Shown: positions 1 through 8,312, counted from the first letter of the stretch. The stretch is DNA of 64,000 nucleotides from Ensifer oleiphilus (GCF_013371465.1 NZ_JABWDU010000002.1:785666-849665), one strand, 5' to 3'. Translations and numbers: made by a program. The notes: generated from the letters alone by a model not told the origin.

Positions 1-317
1 GCGCGCGCGTCGAGCCAGAGCCAGCCCTTGCCGATCGGCTCACCCGCCTTGTCGATCATCCAGGTGCCATCGCCCTGGCCGGTCACCGCAATGGCGGCAA
101 CGCGGCCCGGGAGGTTCTCGATCTTGGCCGACAGCTCCTTCAGGGTGGTGACCGTATCGGCCCAGGTGCGGTTGAGATCCTGGACGCTTCCGGTCCTGCC
201 GACGGCTTCATAGGAATTCGACACCGCGGCCATGGCAAGCTGCCGCCCGCCAAGGTCGAAGGCCACCGACTTGATGACCGACGTTCCCGCATCGATGCCG
301 ATGAGGATATCGCGCAT
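1..317 (-). CDS. FGGY-family sugar/polyol kinase, N-terminal part (cut by window edge)
   Basis: The first 105 residues of an FGGY carbohydrate kinase, which phosphorylates an imported sugar or polyol with ATP. The translation begins MRDILIGIDAGTSVIKSVAF, the phosphate-1 loop (DxGT) of the actin-like ATPase fold, and continues with a GQGDGTW motif and a WLWLDAR segment. The ATG overlaps the stop of the upstream ATPase gene (TGATG), so it is the last visible gene of the transporter operon. The GQGDGTW/WLWLDAR style recalls erythritol kinase (EryA), and EryD regulators are also SorC-type, so a polyol substrate is likely. That is inference: no eryB/eryC-like gene is visible and the C-terminal half lies outside the window. 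Confidence 0.85.
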   Translation of the reverse strand, partial: MRDILIGIDAGTSVIKSVAFDLGGRQLAMAAVSNSYEAVGRTGSVQDLNRTWADTVTTLKELSAKIENLPGRVAAIAVTGQGDGTWMIDKAGEPIGKGWLWLDAR

Positions 318-1441
318 CAGGCGAGCTCCACGCCATGGCTGATCGCCTTGCCGCTGTCACCGTCGAAAACGTGCAGGCTCGACGGGTCGAGCCGGATGCC
401 GATCGGCTGGCCGACGGCAAGCTCGGTGCGGTCGTGCTCGACCAGCACCATGGTACCGCCGGCAAAGTCGGCAGCGATATGGGTCTGGTCGCCCAGCCAC
501 TGGTTGACCGCCACCCGGCCGGAAACCCCGTCGGCGCTGCGGCGCACCGCGTATGGCCTTATCCCGAGCACCACCTTCTGCCGTTTCATCAGCGCGTCAC
601 GCACCGCATGGGAGAAATCCGATGCCGCATAGTCGAGCCTGACGCCATCCTTGAGGCCGAACGAGACCTTGTTCTCGGAACCGGCGATGCTTGCCTCGAA
701 CACGTTCATCGGCGGCTCGCCGACAAAGGTGCCGGTGAAGAGGTTGGCCGGGCGCTCCTTGATCTTCTGCGGCGTGTCGAACTGCTGCAGCACCCCGCCC
801 TCCATGACGGCGATGCGGTCGGCAAGCGCGTTCGCCTCCGTCTGGTCGTGGGTGACGAGGATCGCCGTCAGCCCGCGCTCCTTGATGTAGTGCTTGATGC
901 GGCCGCGCAGCACGGCGCGCAGCTGCGGCTCGAGCTGGCCCATCGGCTCGTCAAGCAGGTGCAGGCTGGCGTCGCGGATCAGGGCTCGGCCGAGCGAGGC
1001 GCGCTGCTGCTGGCCGCCGGAAATCGAGCTCGGATAGCGTCCGAGAATGTCTTCGATTTCCAAGAGCTTGGCGATACCGGCCACCTTGTCGTCGACGACA
1101 CTCTGCGACAGCTTCGACGCCTTGAGCGCAAAGGCGATGTTCTCGCGCACAGTCAGCGGCGGGTAGAGCGAATAGCCCTCGAAAGCCATGGCAACGTTGC
1201 GGCGCACCGGCGCGAGGGTCTGCACCTCGCGTCCGCCCAGCGAGATCGTGCCGCGCGACACCGCCTCGAAGCCGGCGATCATGCGCAATGTCGAGGTCTT
1301 GCCGCAACCGGACGAGCCGAGAAGCGCGATGATCTCGCCCTTTCCGACATCCATGTTGAGCTTCTTGACGGCGTGCACGCCGTAATCGACGGGGCCATAG
1401 AACTTGTCGACGTCCCGGATCAAAAGAGCGGTGTCGTTCAT
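317..1441 (-). CDS. sugar/polyol ABC transporter ATPase subunit (MalK/UgpC-like, subunit A)
   Basis: A 374-residue cytoplasmic ATPase with an N-terminal nucleotide-binding domain and a C-terminal TOBE/OB region, the usual MalK/UgpC size. Visible motifs are Walker A GSSGCGKT, signature ISGGQQQR, Walker B LHLLDEP and switch histidine VTHDQ. Two are unusual: the Q-loop glutamine is glutamate (MAFEGYSLYP) and the D-loop reads GQLE instead of SALD. The ATG at 1441 overlaps the preceding ATPase gene by 4 bases (ATGA), which fixes the start; a longer open frame to 1732 is overlap with that gene. It is expected to pair with the unlike ATPase at 1438-2556 as a heterodimer powering the two permeases upstream. 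Confidence 0.9.
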   Translation of the reverse strand: MNDTALLIRDVDKFYGPVDYGVHAVKKLNMDVGKGEIIALLGSSGCGKTSTLRMIAGFEAVSRGTISLGGREVQTLAPVRRNVAMAFEGYSLYPPLTVRENIAFALKASKLSQSVVDDKVAGIAKLLEIEDILGRYPSSISGGQQQRASLGRALIRDASLHLLDEPMGQLEPQLRAVLRGRIKHYIKERGLTAILVTHDQTEANALADRIAVMEGGVLQQFDTPQKIKERPANLFTGTFVGEPPMNVFEASIAGSENKVSFGLKDGVRLDYAASDFSHAVRDALMKRQKVVLGIRPYAVRRSADGVSGRVAVNQWLGDQTHIAADFAGGTMVLVEHDRTELAVGQPIGIRLDPSSLHVFDGDSGKAISHGVELA

Positions 1442-2556
1442 GCCGCTTCTCCATTGCGCTTGGATTCTCTGTCGACGCGCGGCAGAAGCCGGCCGCTCGC
1501 CTTGTCGAAGAGGAAGGCCTGGGCGCCGTTGACGGCGATATGGGCAGGCCCTGCCACCGGCCCCGGCGTTCCGGCCGGGCGCGAAACCAGGATTTCCCGG
1601 CCGCGCGCGGTCATCGCCAAAGTCACGGTCTTTTCGTTGAGAGGCGTTTCCGCCTCGACCGTCACGGGAATGGCACCCGGCGCCGATGCGTCGACAAAGA
1701 CGATGGTTTCCGGGCGAAGACCGAGAACACACGACTTGCCGGAGACATCGCCGTCATAGTCGGCAAGCCGCACCCGGACATTGGAAAGCTCGACGAAGAC
1801 GCCCTCACCGCCCTTTTGCGGCGTCACGTCGAGAAGATTGATCGTCGGATCGCCGAAGAGACGGGCAATCTCGATATCGGCGGGCGCGTTGTAGATCTGC
1901 TGCGGCGTGCCGATCTGGCGGATGCGGCCCTGCGACATCACGGCGATCCGGTCGCCGAGCGCCATGGCCTCCTTGTAGTCCTGGGTGACGTAGACGACGG
2001 TTGCGCCTTGCGCGGCCAACAGGCGCGGCAGTTCCAGCCGCATCTCGAAGCGCAGCTTGGCGTCGACATTGCGCAACGGGTCGTCAAGAAGCAGCAGCGG
2101 CGGCGAGCCGACGAGCGCGCGGGCAAGGGCCGTGCGCTGCTTCTGGCCGTTGGAGAGCGCCTTGGGGTGATGGCTCAGCACATGGTCGATCTTCAGGAGC
2201 TTGGCGACCTTCTGCACGCCCGCCGCAATCGCATCCTTCGACGACCGCGTCGCCGTCAGCGGGCTCGCGATATTGTCGAAGGCGCTCATATGCGGGAAGA
2301 GCGCGAAGTTCTGGAAGGCCATGCCGACACCGCGATGTTCGGCATCGACATCGGTCATGTCCTCGCCGCCGATTAGCACCCTGCCCTCGTCCGGCTCGAT
2401 GACGCCGGCGACGAGGCGCAGAAGCACCGTCTTGCCGGAACCGGACGGACCGAAGAGCACCAGGCGTTCGCCATCGGCGACGTCGAGCGACAGGTCGTCG
2501 AGAACCGTGTGGCTCTTGTAGCGCTTGACGATGTTTTTCAAGTGAAGCGTCGTCAT
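1438..2556 (-). CDS. sugar/polyol ABC transporter ATPase subunit, degenerate motifs (subunit B)
   Basis: A 372-residue MalK/UgpC-like ATPase with Walker A GPSGSGKT, an intact Q-loop (MAFQNFALFPHM) and a C-terminal TOBE region. Three catalytic positions differ from the family: the signature reads LSNGQKQR rather than LSGGQ, the catalytic glutamate after Walker B is aspartate (LLLLDDPL), and the switch histidine is glutamine (VYVTQDY). The codons are GAC and CAG when read directly on the minus strand. This subunit therefore probably forms a slow or non-hydrolysing site and works only with its partner at 317-1441. The gene starts 3 bases after the permease at 2560-3417 ends, within one operon. 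Confidence 0.9.
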   Translation of the reverse strand: MTTLHLKNIVKRYKSHTVLDDLSLDVADGERLVLFGPSGSGKTVLLRLVAGVIEPDEGRVLIGGEDMTDVDAEHRGVGMAFQNFALFPHMSAFDNIASPLTATRSSKDAIAAGVQKVAKLLKIDHVLSHHPKALSNGQKQRTALARALVGSPPLLLLDDPLRNVDAKLRFEMRLELPRLLAAQGATVVYVTQDYKEAMALGDRIAVMSQGRIRQIGTPQQIYNAPADIEIARLFGDPTINLLDVTPQKGGEGVFVELSNVRVRLADYDGDVSGKSCVLGLRPETIVFVDASAPGAIPVTVEAETPLNEKTVTLAMTARGREILVSRPAGTPGPVAGPAHIAVNGAQAFLFDKASGRLLPRVDRESKRNGEAA

Positions 2557-2559
2557 GTC

Positions 2560-3417
2560 TTACCCTTTCACCGCGCCAAGCGACAGGCCTTCGACCAGGT
2601 AGCGCTGAGCGTAGAGTGCGAGCGCCAGCGTCGGCGTGACCGAGAGAACGATGGCCGAGGCGATCTGCCCATATTGGATGCCTGAAGAAGTGATGAAGGC
2701 AAGAGCGCCCACGGTCACCGGCTGCTTGTCGGCGGACGCCAGCACCAGTGCAAAGACGAAATTGTTCCAGGCAAAGATGAAGGCGAGCAGGCCGGCGGCA
2801 GCGATCCCCGGACCGGCAAGCGGCAGGGCGATCTTGCGGAAGGTCGCAAACCAGGAATGGCCGGCGATGCGATAGGCATATTCGACGTCGGCCGAGATAT
2901 CCTCGAAGTAGCCGCGCACGATCCACAGGATGAGCGGCAGGCAGATGAGCTGGTAGACCCAGATCAGGCCGAAGTACGTGTTGGAGAGACCGAGCCACTG
3001 GAAATACTGGGTCAGCGGCAAGAGCACCAGGAGCGGCGGCGCAAAGCGGAAGGACAGAAGCGTGAACGCGATGTCCTCCGATCCCTTGAACTTGTGCCGG
3101 GCAAAGGCATAGGCCGCGGGAACACCGAGCACCAGCGCCACGGCAACAGAGGTCACCGACAGGAAGATCGAGTTGCCGAGGTTGCGCATGAAGGCGATGT
3201 CGAGGGTGCCGGCGGCTGTCTGCAGCTTGCCGGTGATCAACGCCGCATAGTTCGACAGCGTCGGCGAAAACACGATCGACGGCGGGATCGACAGGATCGT
3301 CTCGTTCGTCTGGAACGACATCAGGAAAATCCAGAAGATCGGGAACATGAAAAAGACCACGACGAGCGTCAGGGCGACAGCGCGCAGGATCCGTTCGAGG
3401 GGAGACGTGGTATCCAT
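2560..3417 (-). CDS. sugar/polyol ABC transporter permease (MalG-like)
   Basis: A 285-residue inner-membrane permease of the MalFG/BPD type 1 family, with about six hydrophobic segments. The first follows a short cytoplasmic N-terminus (residues about 12-32), and an EAA-type coupling loop lies near residues 188-210 (EYAYRIAGHSWFATF). The segment ending IFAWNNFVFALVL and the C-terminal RYLVEGLSLGAVKG are typical of MalG-like second permeases. It lies 10 bases downstream of the first permease (start 4351) and 3 bases upstream of an ATPase gene. It would form the translocation pore with the protein encoded at 3428-4351. The substrate cannot be read from the permease. Confidence 0.88.
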   Translation of the reverse strand: MDTTSPLERILRAVALTLVVVFFMFPIFWIFLMSFQTNETILSIPPSIVFSPTLSNYAALITGKLQTAAGTLDIAFMRNLGNSIFLSVTSVAVALVLGVPAAYAFARHKFKGSEDIAFTLLSFRFAPPLLVLLPLTQYFQWLGLSNTYFGLIWVYQLICLPLILWIVRGYFEDISADVEYAYRIAGHSWFATFRKIALPLAGPGIAAAGLLAFIFAWNNFVFALVLASADKQPVTVGALAFITSSGIQYGQIASAIVLSVTPTLALALYAQRYLVEGLSLGAVKG

Positions 3418-3427
3418 TGGAACCTCC

Positions 3428-4351
3428 TTACGCTTCGCCGCGAGCGCGTTCGCGCAGGCGCAGCCAGTTTTTGATGAAGACGTTGGAGAGCGTGTAGGTG
3501 ATCGCCCACAGGATGATCAGAAGCGCCGCCGAACGGCCGACATTGGTCGACTGGAAGAAGTTGAGATAGGCCTCGACCTGGAAGACGGTCAGCGTGTTGC
3601 CGGGTCCCCCCTGGGTCATCGCATAGATGATGTCGAACTGCTGGATGCTGTCGAGCAATCGGAACAGGGTCGCCGTCAGGATATAGGGCGTCAGCATCGG
3701 CAGGGTGATGCGGAAGAACACGAAGCTTCTCGGCACGCCGTCAAGCGCCGCCGCCTCGAACGGTTGGGTCGGCAGCGACCGGAGGCCGGCCAGAAGCAGG
3801 ATCATGATGAAGGGCGTGTAGACCCAGATATCAACCAGGACCACGGTCAGAAGTGCCGTATCCGGTGATGAGGCCCAGCGAAAATCATGCAGGCCGACGA
3901 GGCTTGCGAGGTAGCTCAGGATACCGAAGCTCGGATTGGTCATCAGCTTCCACATCAGCGCGGCCAGCGCCGGCGCGATCATCAGCGGCAGCAGCAGCAT
4001 GATCGAAATGAAGTTGTTGATGGTGGAGCGGCGCTGCAGGAGCAGAGCGATGCCGAGGCCGAGCAGCAGTTCCAGCGTCACGGTGATGCCGGCATAAAGC
4101 AGCGACACCTTCAGCGTGTTCCAGAAGGCCGGGTCGGTGACGAAGTTCAGGTAGTTTTCGCCCCAGTTGAACTGGCGCGCCCAGGGCTGGCTCAGCCGGT
4201 AGCGCTGGAACGAGTAGATAACCGCCGTGAAGAAGGGGATGAGAATGCCGATGCACACCAGAAGCGCCGGCAGGCTCAGCACATAGGGAAGCATCTTCCT
4301 GCTGATCCTGAAGCCTGACGCCGGTTTGCGGAGGGTTGCTGTTGAAGCCAT
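3428..4351 (-). CDS. sugar/polyol ABC transporter permease (MalF-like)
   Basis: A 307-residue inner-membrane permease of the MalF/UgpA kind. It has a first membrane segment at about residues 21-45 (LPYVLSLPALLVCIGILIPF), then a periplasmic loop and five further hydrophobic stretches. The coupling loop EAAALDGVPRSFVFF near residue 200 is the EAA motif that docks on the ATPase, and YAMTQGGPGNTLTV is the usual GGP turn before the last helices. It is the first permease of the operon, separated from the binding-protein gene by 195 bases carrying a strong hairpin. It is predicted to partner the permease at 2560-3417. Confidence 0.9.
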   Translation of the reverse strand: MASTATLRKPASGFRISRKMLPYVLSLPALLVCIGILIPFFTAVIYSFQRYRLSQPWARQFNWGENYLNFVTDPAFWNTLKVSLLYAGITVTLELLLGLGIALLLQRRSTINNFISIMLLLPLMIAPALAALMWKLMTNPSFGILSYLASLVGLHDFRWASSPDTALLTVVLVDIWVYTPFIMILLLAGLRSLPTQPFEAAALDGVPRSFVFFRITLPMLTPYILTATLFRLLDSIQQFDIIYAMTQGGPGNTLTVFQVEAYLNFFQSTNVGRSAALLIILWAITYTLSNVFIKNWLRLRERARGEA

Positions 4352-4469
4352 GTCGAGCTCCGTTCTCTAATTCTTGAAGAAAGCACGCGGCACGCGAGGC
4401 GTCTCGCGCCCGCGCCAGTCCATCGGCATCTCAGGTTGTTTTAACGGCTGTAAGCCGAACTTGCGGGAC

Positions 4470-4529
4470 GCCCGGCGCTCAAGTGCCTTTTTGCGTTCGC
4501 CTGAACGCGCGGCTCTCAAGTCGCCGGGC
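4470..4529 (-). promoter_or_regulatory. nested hairpin between binding-protein and permease genes
   Basis: Within the 195-base gap 4352-4546 there is an inverted repeat with 8-base perfect arms (GCCCGGCG at 4470-4477, CGCCGGGC at 4522-4529). It encloses a second perfect 6-base hairpin, GCGTTC/GAACGC at 4493-4508. It sits just after the binding-protein stop codon. Such structures often protect the 3' end of the binding-protein message or partly terminate transcription, giving more binding protein than permease. That role is inferred, and no long U-run follows. Confidence 0.5.
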
Positions 4530-4546
4530 ATCGCTTGGGAGGCCTA

Positions 4547-5992
4547 TCAGCCGAGACCAGCTTCCTTCAGCTGGCGATCGATGCTTTCGACGAGCTGGTC
4601 GAGACCTTCATCGACCGGCACCTGCTTGGCGACCATCTTCTGCAGCGTCGCCGCCCACTCGGTGGTGACGTCGAAGAACAGCGGCTGCGCGGTGAAGTGG
4701 ATCTTCGCGCCCGGTGCGGAAATATCGTGCATCTCCACATAGCCCGGATAGCTCTTGTTCAGCCGCTCGCGGAATATCTCGTCCTTCCAGACCGACGCGC
4801 GAACCGGGTTGACGAAGTCCATCTTGGTCGCGCCGAAGATGGCATGCTCGAGGCCGCTAGCCCATTGCAGGAAGTACCAGGTCGCGTCCTTGTCCTTGGC
4901 GAAATTGGACATGGCAAGCGACCAGATCCAGATGTTCGGCGTCGGCGCGGAGGCCGCAGGATTGGCGGCGAACGGCGCGTAGGCCAGCTTGCCGGCCATC
5001 TTATTGTCGCCGCCATTCATGAAGTAGCCGAGAATGTCGGCATCGTAGATCATCGCGGAGGCGCCGGCGCCGAGATCGGTGCCGACCTGATACCAGGTGT
5101 AGGTCGACCAGTCCTTCGGTCCACTTTCCTGGATCATTGATACCCATTTGGTGTGGAAGGCCTTGGATTCGGCCGTATTCATCGCCGCGGAAAGCTTGCC
5201 GTCCGCCGAGACGTTCAGGTCCTTCTGGCCGAAATTGGCGTAGCCCGACAGGAAGCCAGGATGGATCGTCGCCCAGGAGCGCGAACCACGCACGCCGATG
5301 CCGTAGACACCGCCGCCGACATCTTTGGTGAGCTTCGCCGCAGCAGCGGAAAGCTCGTCGAGGTTCTTCGGAACGGCGACGCCGGCCTTATCGAACATTT
5401 CCTGGTTGTAGGAGAGGTTGTTCTGCTCATAGCCCCACGGAATGCACCATTGCTTGGCGTCTTCCGACCCGAGCGCGCCGCCCGGCTGGCCGTTCCAGGC
5501 GCAGGAGTTCTTCACGCCCGGCAGGAAGTCGTCCCAGGCATATTGCGGATTGGTCTTGGTCGGATCCTTGATCCATTCGTTGAGATCGGTGATCCAGCCT
5601 GCGGGACCATAGGTCCAGGTCATGTAGGCGCCGGTCATGAAGGCGTCGTACTCGGCAGAGCCAGAGGACAGCGCTGCCGTCACCTTGTCGAAATAGACGT
5701 CTTCCGGGAACACGTCATAGGTGACTTCGATGCCGGTCAGATCCTTGAAGGCCTGAAGGTTGGCAATCATCGCATCGGCATAGGGATGCTTGTTCAAAAG
5801 CAGCTTCAGCGACTTTCCGGAATGCGCCTTCCAGTCGAAGTCGGCGGCGAGCGCCTGGGTCGATACCATGTTGAAGAGCGTACCGGCCGTGCCGGCGGCA
5901 AGGCCCGCAGCACCGAGACCCTTGAGCATGCCGCGACGATCTACCTCTCCGCGCAGAAACGCGCTGATGAGGTCTTTCTCCTTCTCGTACAT
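4547..5992 (-). CDS. sugar/polyol ABC transporter substrate-binding protein, Tat-exported
   Basis: A 481-residue periplasmic extracellular-solute-binding protein, family 1. The start at 5992 (MYEKEKDLISAF) is chosen because GGAGGAG precedes it at good spacing; an in-frame extension to 6082 has no comparable site. The N-terminus carries a twin-arginine signal (DRRGMLKGLGAAGLAAG) ending near TQALAADF, so export folded through Tat is likely. The mature part holds SBP-type segments such as VFPEDVYFDKVTAALSSGSA and a C-terminal lid region. It is the first transport gene after the SorC regulator and leads the permease-permease-ATPase-ATPase-kinase order seen in rhizobial polyol operons (for example mpt). 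The exact ligand is unknown. Confidence 0.9.
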   Translation of the reverse strand: MYEKEKDLISAFLRGEVDRRGMLKGLGAAGLAAGTAGTLFNMVSTQALAADFDWKAHSGKSLKLLLNKHPYADAMIANLQAFKDLTGIEVTYDVFPEDVYFDKVTAALSSGSAEYDAFMTGAYMTWTYGPAGWITDLNEWIKDPTKTNPQYAWDDFLPGVKNSCAWNGQPGGALGSEDAKQWCIPWGYEQNNLSYNQEMFDKAGVAVPKNLDELSAAAAKLTKDVGGGVYGIGVRGSRSWATIHPGFLSGYANFGQKDLNVSADGKLSAAMNTAESKAFHTKWVSMIQESGPKDWSTYTWYQVGTDLGAGASAMIYDADILGYFMNGGDNKMAGKLAYAPFAANPAASAPTPNIWIWSLAMSNFAKDKDATWYFLQWASGLEHAIFGATKMDFVNPVRASVWKDEIFRERLNKSYPGYVEMHDISAPGAKIHFTAQPLFFDVTTEWAATLQKMVAKQVPVDEGLDQLVESIDRQLKEAGLG

Positions 5993-6119
5993 AAGTCTTC
6001 TCCTCCGTTGCGGGTATGATTGCATCATGCGATCACCGGCTACCCGACCGGTATTCCTCCCCCAGAGGCTTGAGAGCGACACCTCCTCGCCCTCGCCTCT
6101 CGATCTCGTCAGACACTCC

Positions 6120-7088
6120 TCATTTGACGTCGGCGGCGAGCGCCCGGGCCGTCTTTTCGTCGGTGATGAGCCCGCTCAACAGGCCGCTGCCAAGCACGGC
6201 GCGAATCGCCGGCGTCTTGATCTTGCCGCCGGCAACCGCCACCGTGCGGCGGTCTCTCAGGTCGTCACGGCTCAAGGTGAAGGTGCGGTTCGACAGCGTT
6301 GTCTCGATCGGCCGGCCGTCATCGTCGAAGAAGTGGCCGAGCAACTCGCCCTTGCCGCCTCCCCTTTGAATTTCCTCGATCTCGCTCATCTCGATCATGC
6401 CGGTAGACACCAGCGACGCCTCACGCTCCGCCGTCCCGATGCCGACCATCAGCAGATCGGCGGTCTTGGCGAGATCAAAGACCTCGCGCACGCCGCGCTG
6501 GCTGAAGAGCACGTCACGGTCTTCGACCGTGTTGGCGAAGAACGGAACGGGCATGACATAGGCTTCAGCACCCGTTCGCTCGGCCAGCCGGTGGATCACG
6601 TCGTGCGGATTGGCCGAAAACTTGCGGGTGAGCCCGCCGAGCAGTGAGACGAACCGGGTGTTGTTGCTGGTCGTTCGCGGCAGATATTCGACGCACGCGG
6701 CAAGCGTGCGGCCGTGGCCAACACCGACGAGCGCGGTCTCGCCGCGCTCGATCTCGCGCTTCAGGAACTGCGCGCCCGATATGCCGAGCGCCTTCAGCGG
6801 CAGATCGTCCGCATCGAAATCCGGCACCACCTCGCAGTAGTCGAGACCATACCGCGCCGAGAGCTTCTGCTCCAGCTCGACGCATTCCGACACTTCGCCA
6901 TCGATATAGACCTTCACCAGGCCTTCCTGGTTGGCCTTCATGATCAGGCGGTGCGCTTTGAGCGACGTCAGCCCCAGCCGCTTGGCCACCTCCGCCTGGG
7001 TCAGGCCGCCCGCGTAGTGCAGCCAGGCCGCCCGCGTCGCCATGCTGGTTTCGTCGTCGCGAAGGTTTGCACCGCCGATGATCGCCAT
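6120..7088 (-). CDS. SorC/DeoR-family sugar-binding transcriptional regulator
   Basis: About 322 residues. An N-terminal helix-turn-helix (AWLHYAGGLTQAEVAKRLGL, then a recognition helix near SLKAHRLIMKAN) precedes the SorC sugar-phosphate-binding domain, seen in VGVGHGRTLAACVEYLP, LLGGLTRKF and VAGGKIKTPAIRAVL. SorC regulators sense a phosphorylated sugar or polyol, which fits the kinase at the operon end. The ATG at 7088 is preceded by GGTGG; a GTG at 7097 is an alternative adding three residues. The gene is 127 bases upstream of the binding protein on the same strand and probably controls it. Two repeated sites and a small palindrome lie just upstream of its start. Confidence 0.88.
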   Translation of the reverse strand: MAIIGGANLRDDETSMATRAAWLHYAGGLTQAEVAKRLGLTSLKAHRLIMKANQEGLVKVYIDGEVSECVELEQKLSARYGLDYCEVVPDFDADDLPLKALGISGAQFLKREIERGETALVGVGHGRTLAACVEYLPRTTSNNTRFVSLLGGLTRKFSANPHDVIHRLAERTGAEAYVMPVPFFANTVEDRDVLFSQRGVREVFDLAKTADLLMVGIGTAEREASLVSTGMIEMSEIEEIQRGGGKGELLGHFFDDDGRPIETTLSNRTFTLSRDDLRDRRTVAVAGGKIKTPAIRAVLGSGLLSGLITDEKTARALAADVK

Positions 7089-7097
7089 CGTTTCCAC

Positions 7098-7419
7098 CCG
7101 GATCTTTTATGCTGCAGCGCATGATAAATTTTGCACCGCATGATATTTTTATCTCGTTGATGAAAGAAATTTCATGTCGTGAAAAAAATGTCAAGCAAGA
7201 ACGTACGTGGTGTGATCACGGTTCGTGGATCAGCGGGAGTGATGGGGACCAAGGGTGGATTTGATGCGGGCGCCAGGGGCCAAGAGCCGATGCCAAATGT
7301 AGACGGGAACGGCAAAAAGCCGGACCGAAGGCTTGACCGCTTTGGTCGTCGGAGAAAACGGCACCAATCCGTATCGACGATAGGGATGCCGGTTAAACTG
7401 CTGCTACGAGCGGGCCGGC
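7098..7419. other. intergenic region between SorC and LuxR-type genes
   Basis: A 322-base stretch without a convincing gene. Its left part (7098-7190) is AT-rich compared with the surroundings. It carries the direct repeats at 7113-7149 and a palindrome TGAAA-GAAA-TTTCA at 7161-7174, suggesting the promoter and operator of the minus-strand SorC operon. The right part (7200-7419) follows the end of the minus-strand LuxR gene. An open frame on the plus strand there overlaps the LuxR coding region and has no recognisable protein features. Confidence 0.6.
7113..7149 (-). promoter_or_regulatory. putative SorC operator: two direct repeats 19 bases apart
   Basis: Two near-identical boxes lie just before the SorC start codon. 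TGCAGCGCATGATAAATT begins at 7113 and TGCACCGCATGATATTTT begins at 7132, an offset of 19 bases, or roughly two helical turns. Oligomeric SorC proteins often bind paired sites, so autoregulation of the regulator-transporter operon is a reasonable reading. The repeats are seen; the binding is inferred. Confidence 0.5.
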
Positions 7420-8223
7420 CTACTGGCCGAGATTGCGCAGATAGAGCGAGAGAAGCTGCGTCTGCGAGGAGATGCCGAGTTTGCGGTAGACGTTGCGGCG
7501 GTGAACCTTGACCGTGCCGGTGGAGATGCCGAGCTTCAGACCGATCGATTCCGACGAATGCCCCTGCAGCACCAGTTCGATGATCGCGGCTTCACGCTCC
7601 GTCAGATTGAGATGTTGCCAGACGCCGTCGGCCGGTGGATGTGTGGATTTCCGGCGGCTGCGACCCGTCTTAGCCAAAGCCGCATCGAACCGGCGGCCGA
7701 GATCGGCCCAATGGTGGCGCACCAGTGCGGAGACCAGCGGTTCGACCTTCTTCAACAGGGCGAATTCCGCAGGACTGAAAGACCCCGTCGCCTCGCGTCG
7801 CATCAGTGACAACACGACGGTGATCTCGTCGCTGATCGGCACGAAGAAGCCGACCTCTTCCGCCAGGCCCGTCTGCACGTAGTAAGTCCGATAGTATTCG
7901 CTGGAGAAAAAACGGTCCGGCGCCCGCTCGCGCATCCGCCAGACACCCGGCTTGCCCTCGCAGGCCGCATGGTAAAACGGGTCGAGCAGATAGGGGCCGG
8001 CCTGATAAAGGCTGACGAACAGCACGTGATCCCTGGCATTGAAGGTGCTGTAAAGGTCGATCGGCCGTTCCTTGCCGCGATAGGCGAACACCACCACGTA
8101 ATCGAAGGTCATCAGCGTCGACATCAATTGCCGATAGGCCGAGCCCACGGCCTCGTCGTCCATCACCGCCCCGTCGACCATGGGCGCCAGGACCTGAAAT
8201 AACCCCTCGAGATCGATGCCCAA
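7420..8223 (-). CDS. LuxR C-terminal-domain transcriptional regulator
   Basis: A 267-residue regulator. Residues about 1-175 form an unrecognised, probably ligand-binding, alpha/beta domain. Residues about 205-265 are a clear LuxR/GerE helix-turn-helix (LTEREAAIIELVLQGHSSES, then LGISTGTVKVHRRNVYRKLG). No receiver domain or acyl-homoserine-lactone motif is visible. The TTG at 8223 is preceded by GGGAGAG, which makes it a credible start; the next internal ATG would remove 14 residues. It is transcribed away from the PotABCD-like operon that starts at 8410, so that transporter and the following dehydrogenase are its most likely targets. Its inducer is unknown. Confidence 0.85.
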   Translation of the reverse strand: MGIDLEGLFQVLAPMVDGAVMDDEAVGSAYRQLMSTLMTFDYVVVFAYRGKERPIDLYSTFNARDHVLFVSLYQAGPYLLDPFYHAACEGKPGVWRMRERAPDRFFSSEYYRTYYVQTGLAEEVGFFVPISDEITVVLSLMRREATGSFSPAEFALLKKVEPLVSALVRHHWADLGRRFDAALAKTGRSRRKSTHPPADGVWQHLNLTEREAAIIELVLQGHSSESIGLKLGISTGTVKVHRRNVYRKLGISSQTQLLSLYLRNLGQ

Positions 8224-8252
8224 ACCGCTCTCCCGCCGATCCGGCCCTGTTT

Positions 8253-8312
8253 AGGGGTATACTCCTCCCACAAGCCATTCTGAGTTAAAATACCTCTCTC
8301 GGGGTATATACC
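8253..8312. promoter_or_regulatory. paired GGGGTATA boxes in the divergent LuxR/ABC promoter region
   Basis: The 186-base divergent region contains GGGGTATACTCC (from 8254) and GGGGTATATACC (from 8301), about 47 bases apart. Each is a near-palindrome centred on TATA, and an inverted ATACC half-site sits at 8290-8294. The spacing and symmetry fit operators for the divergently transcribed LuxR-type regulator. This is pattern evidence only. Confidence 0.45.

Noticed and set aside
7179-7511. A 110-codon plus-strand frame between the SorC and LuxR genes
   Set aside because: It overlaps the end of the LuxR gene, has no family features and starts in AT-rich operator DNA.
7420-8223. Quorum-sensing LuxR with a missing luxI partner
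   Set aside because: The N-terminal domain lacks the recognisable acyl-homoserine-lactone pocket residues as far as can be judged by eye; only the C-terminal DNA-binding domain is LuxR-like.
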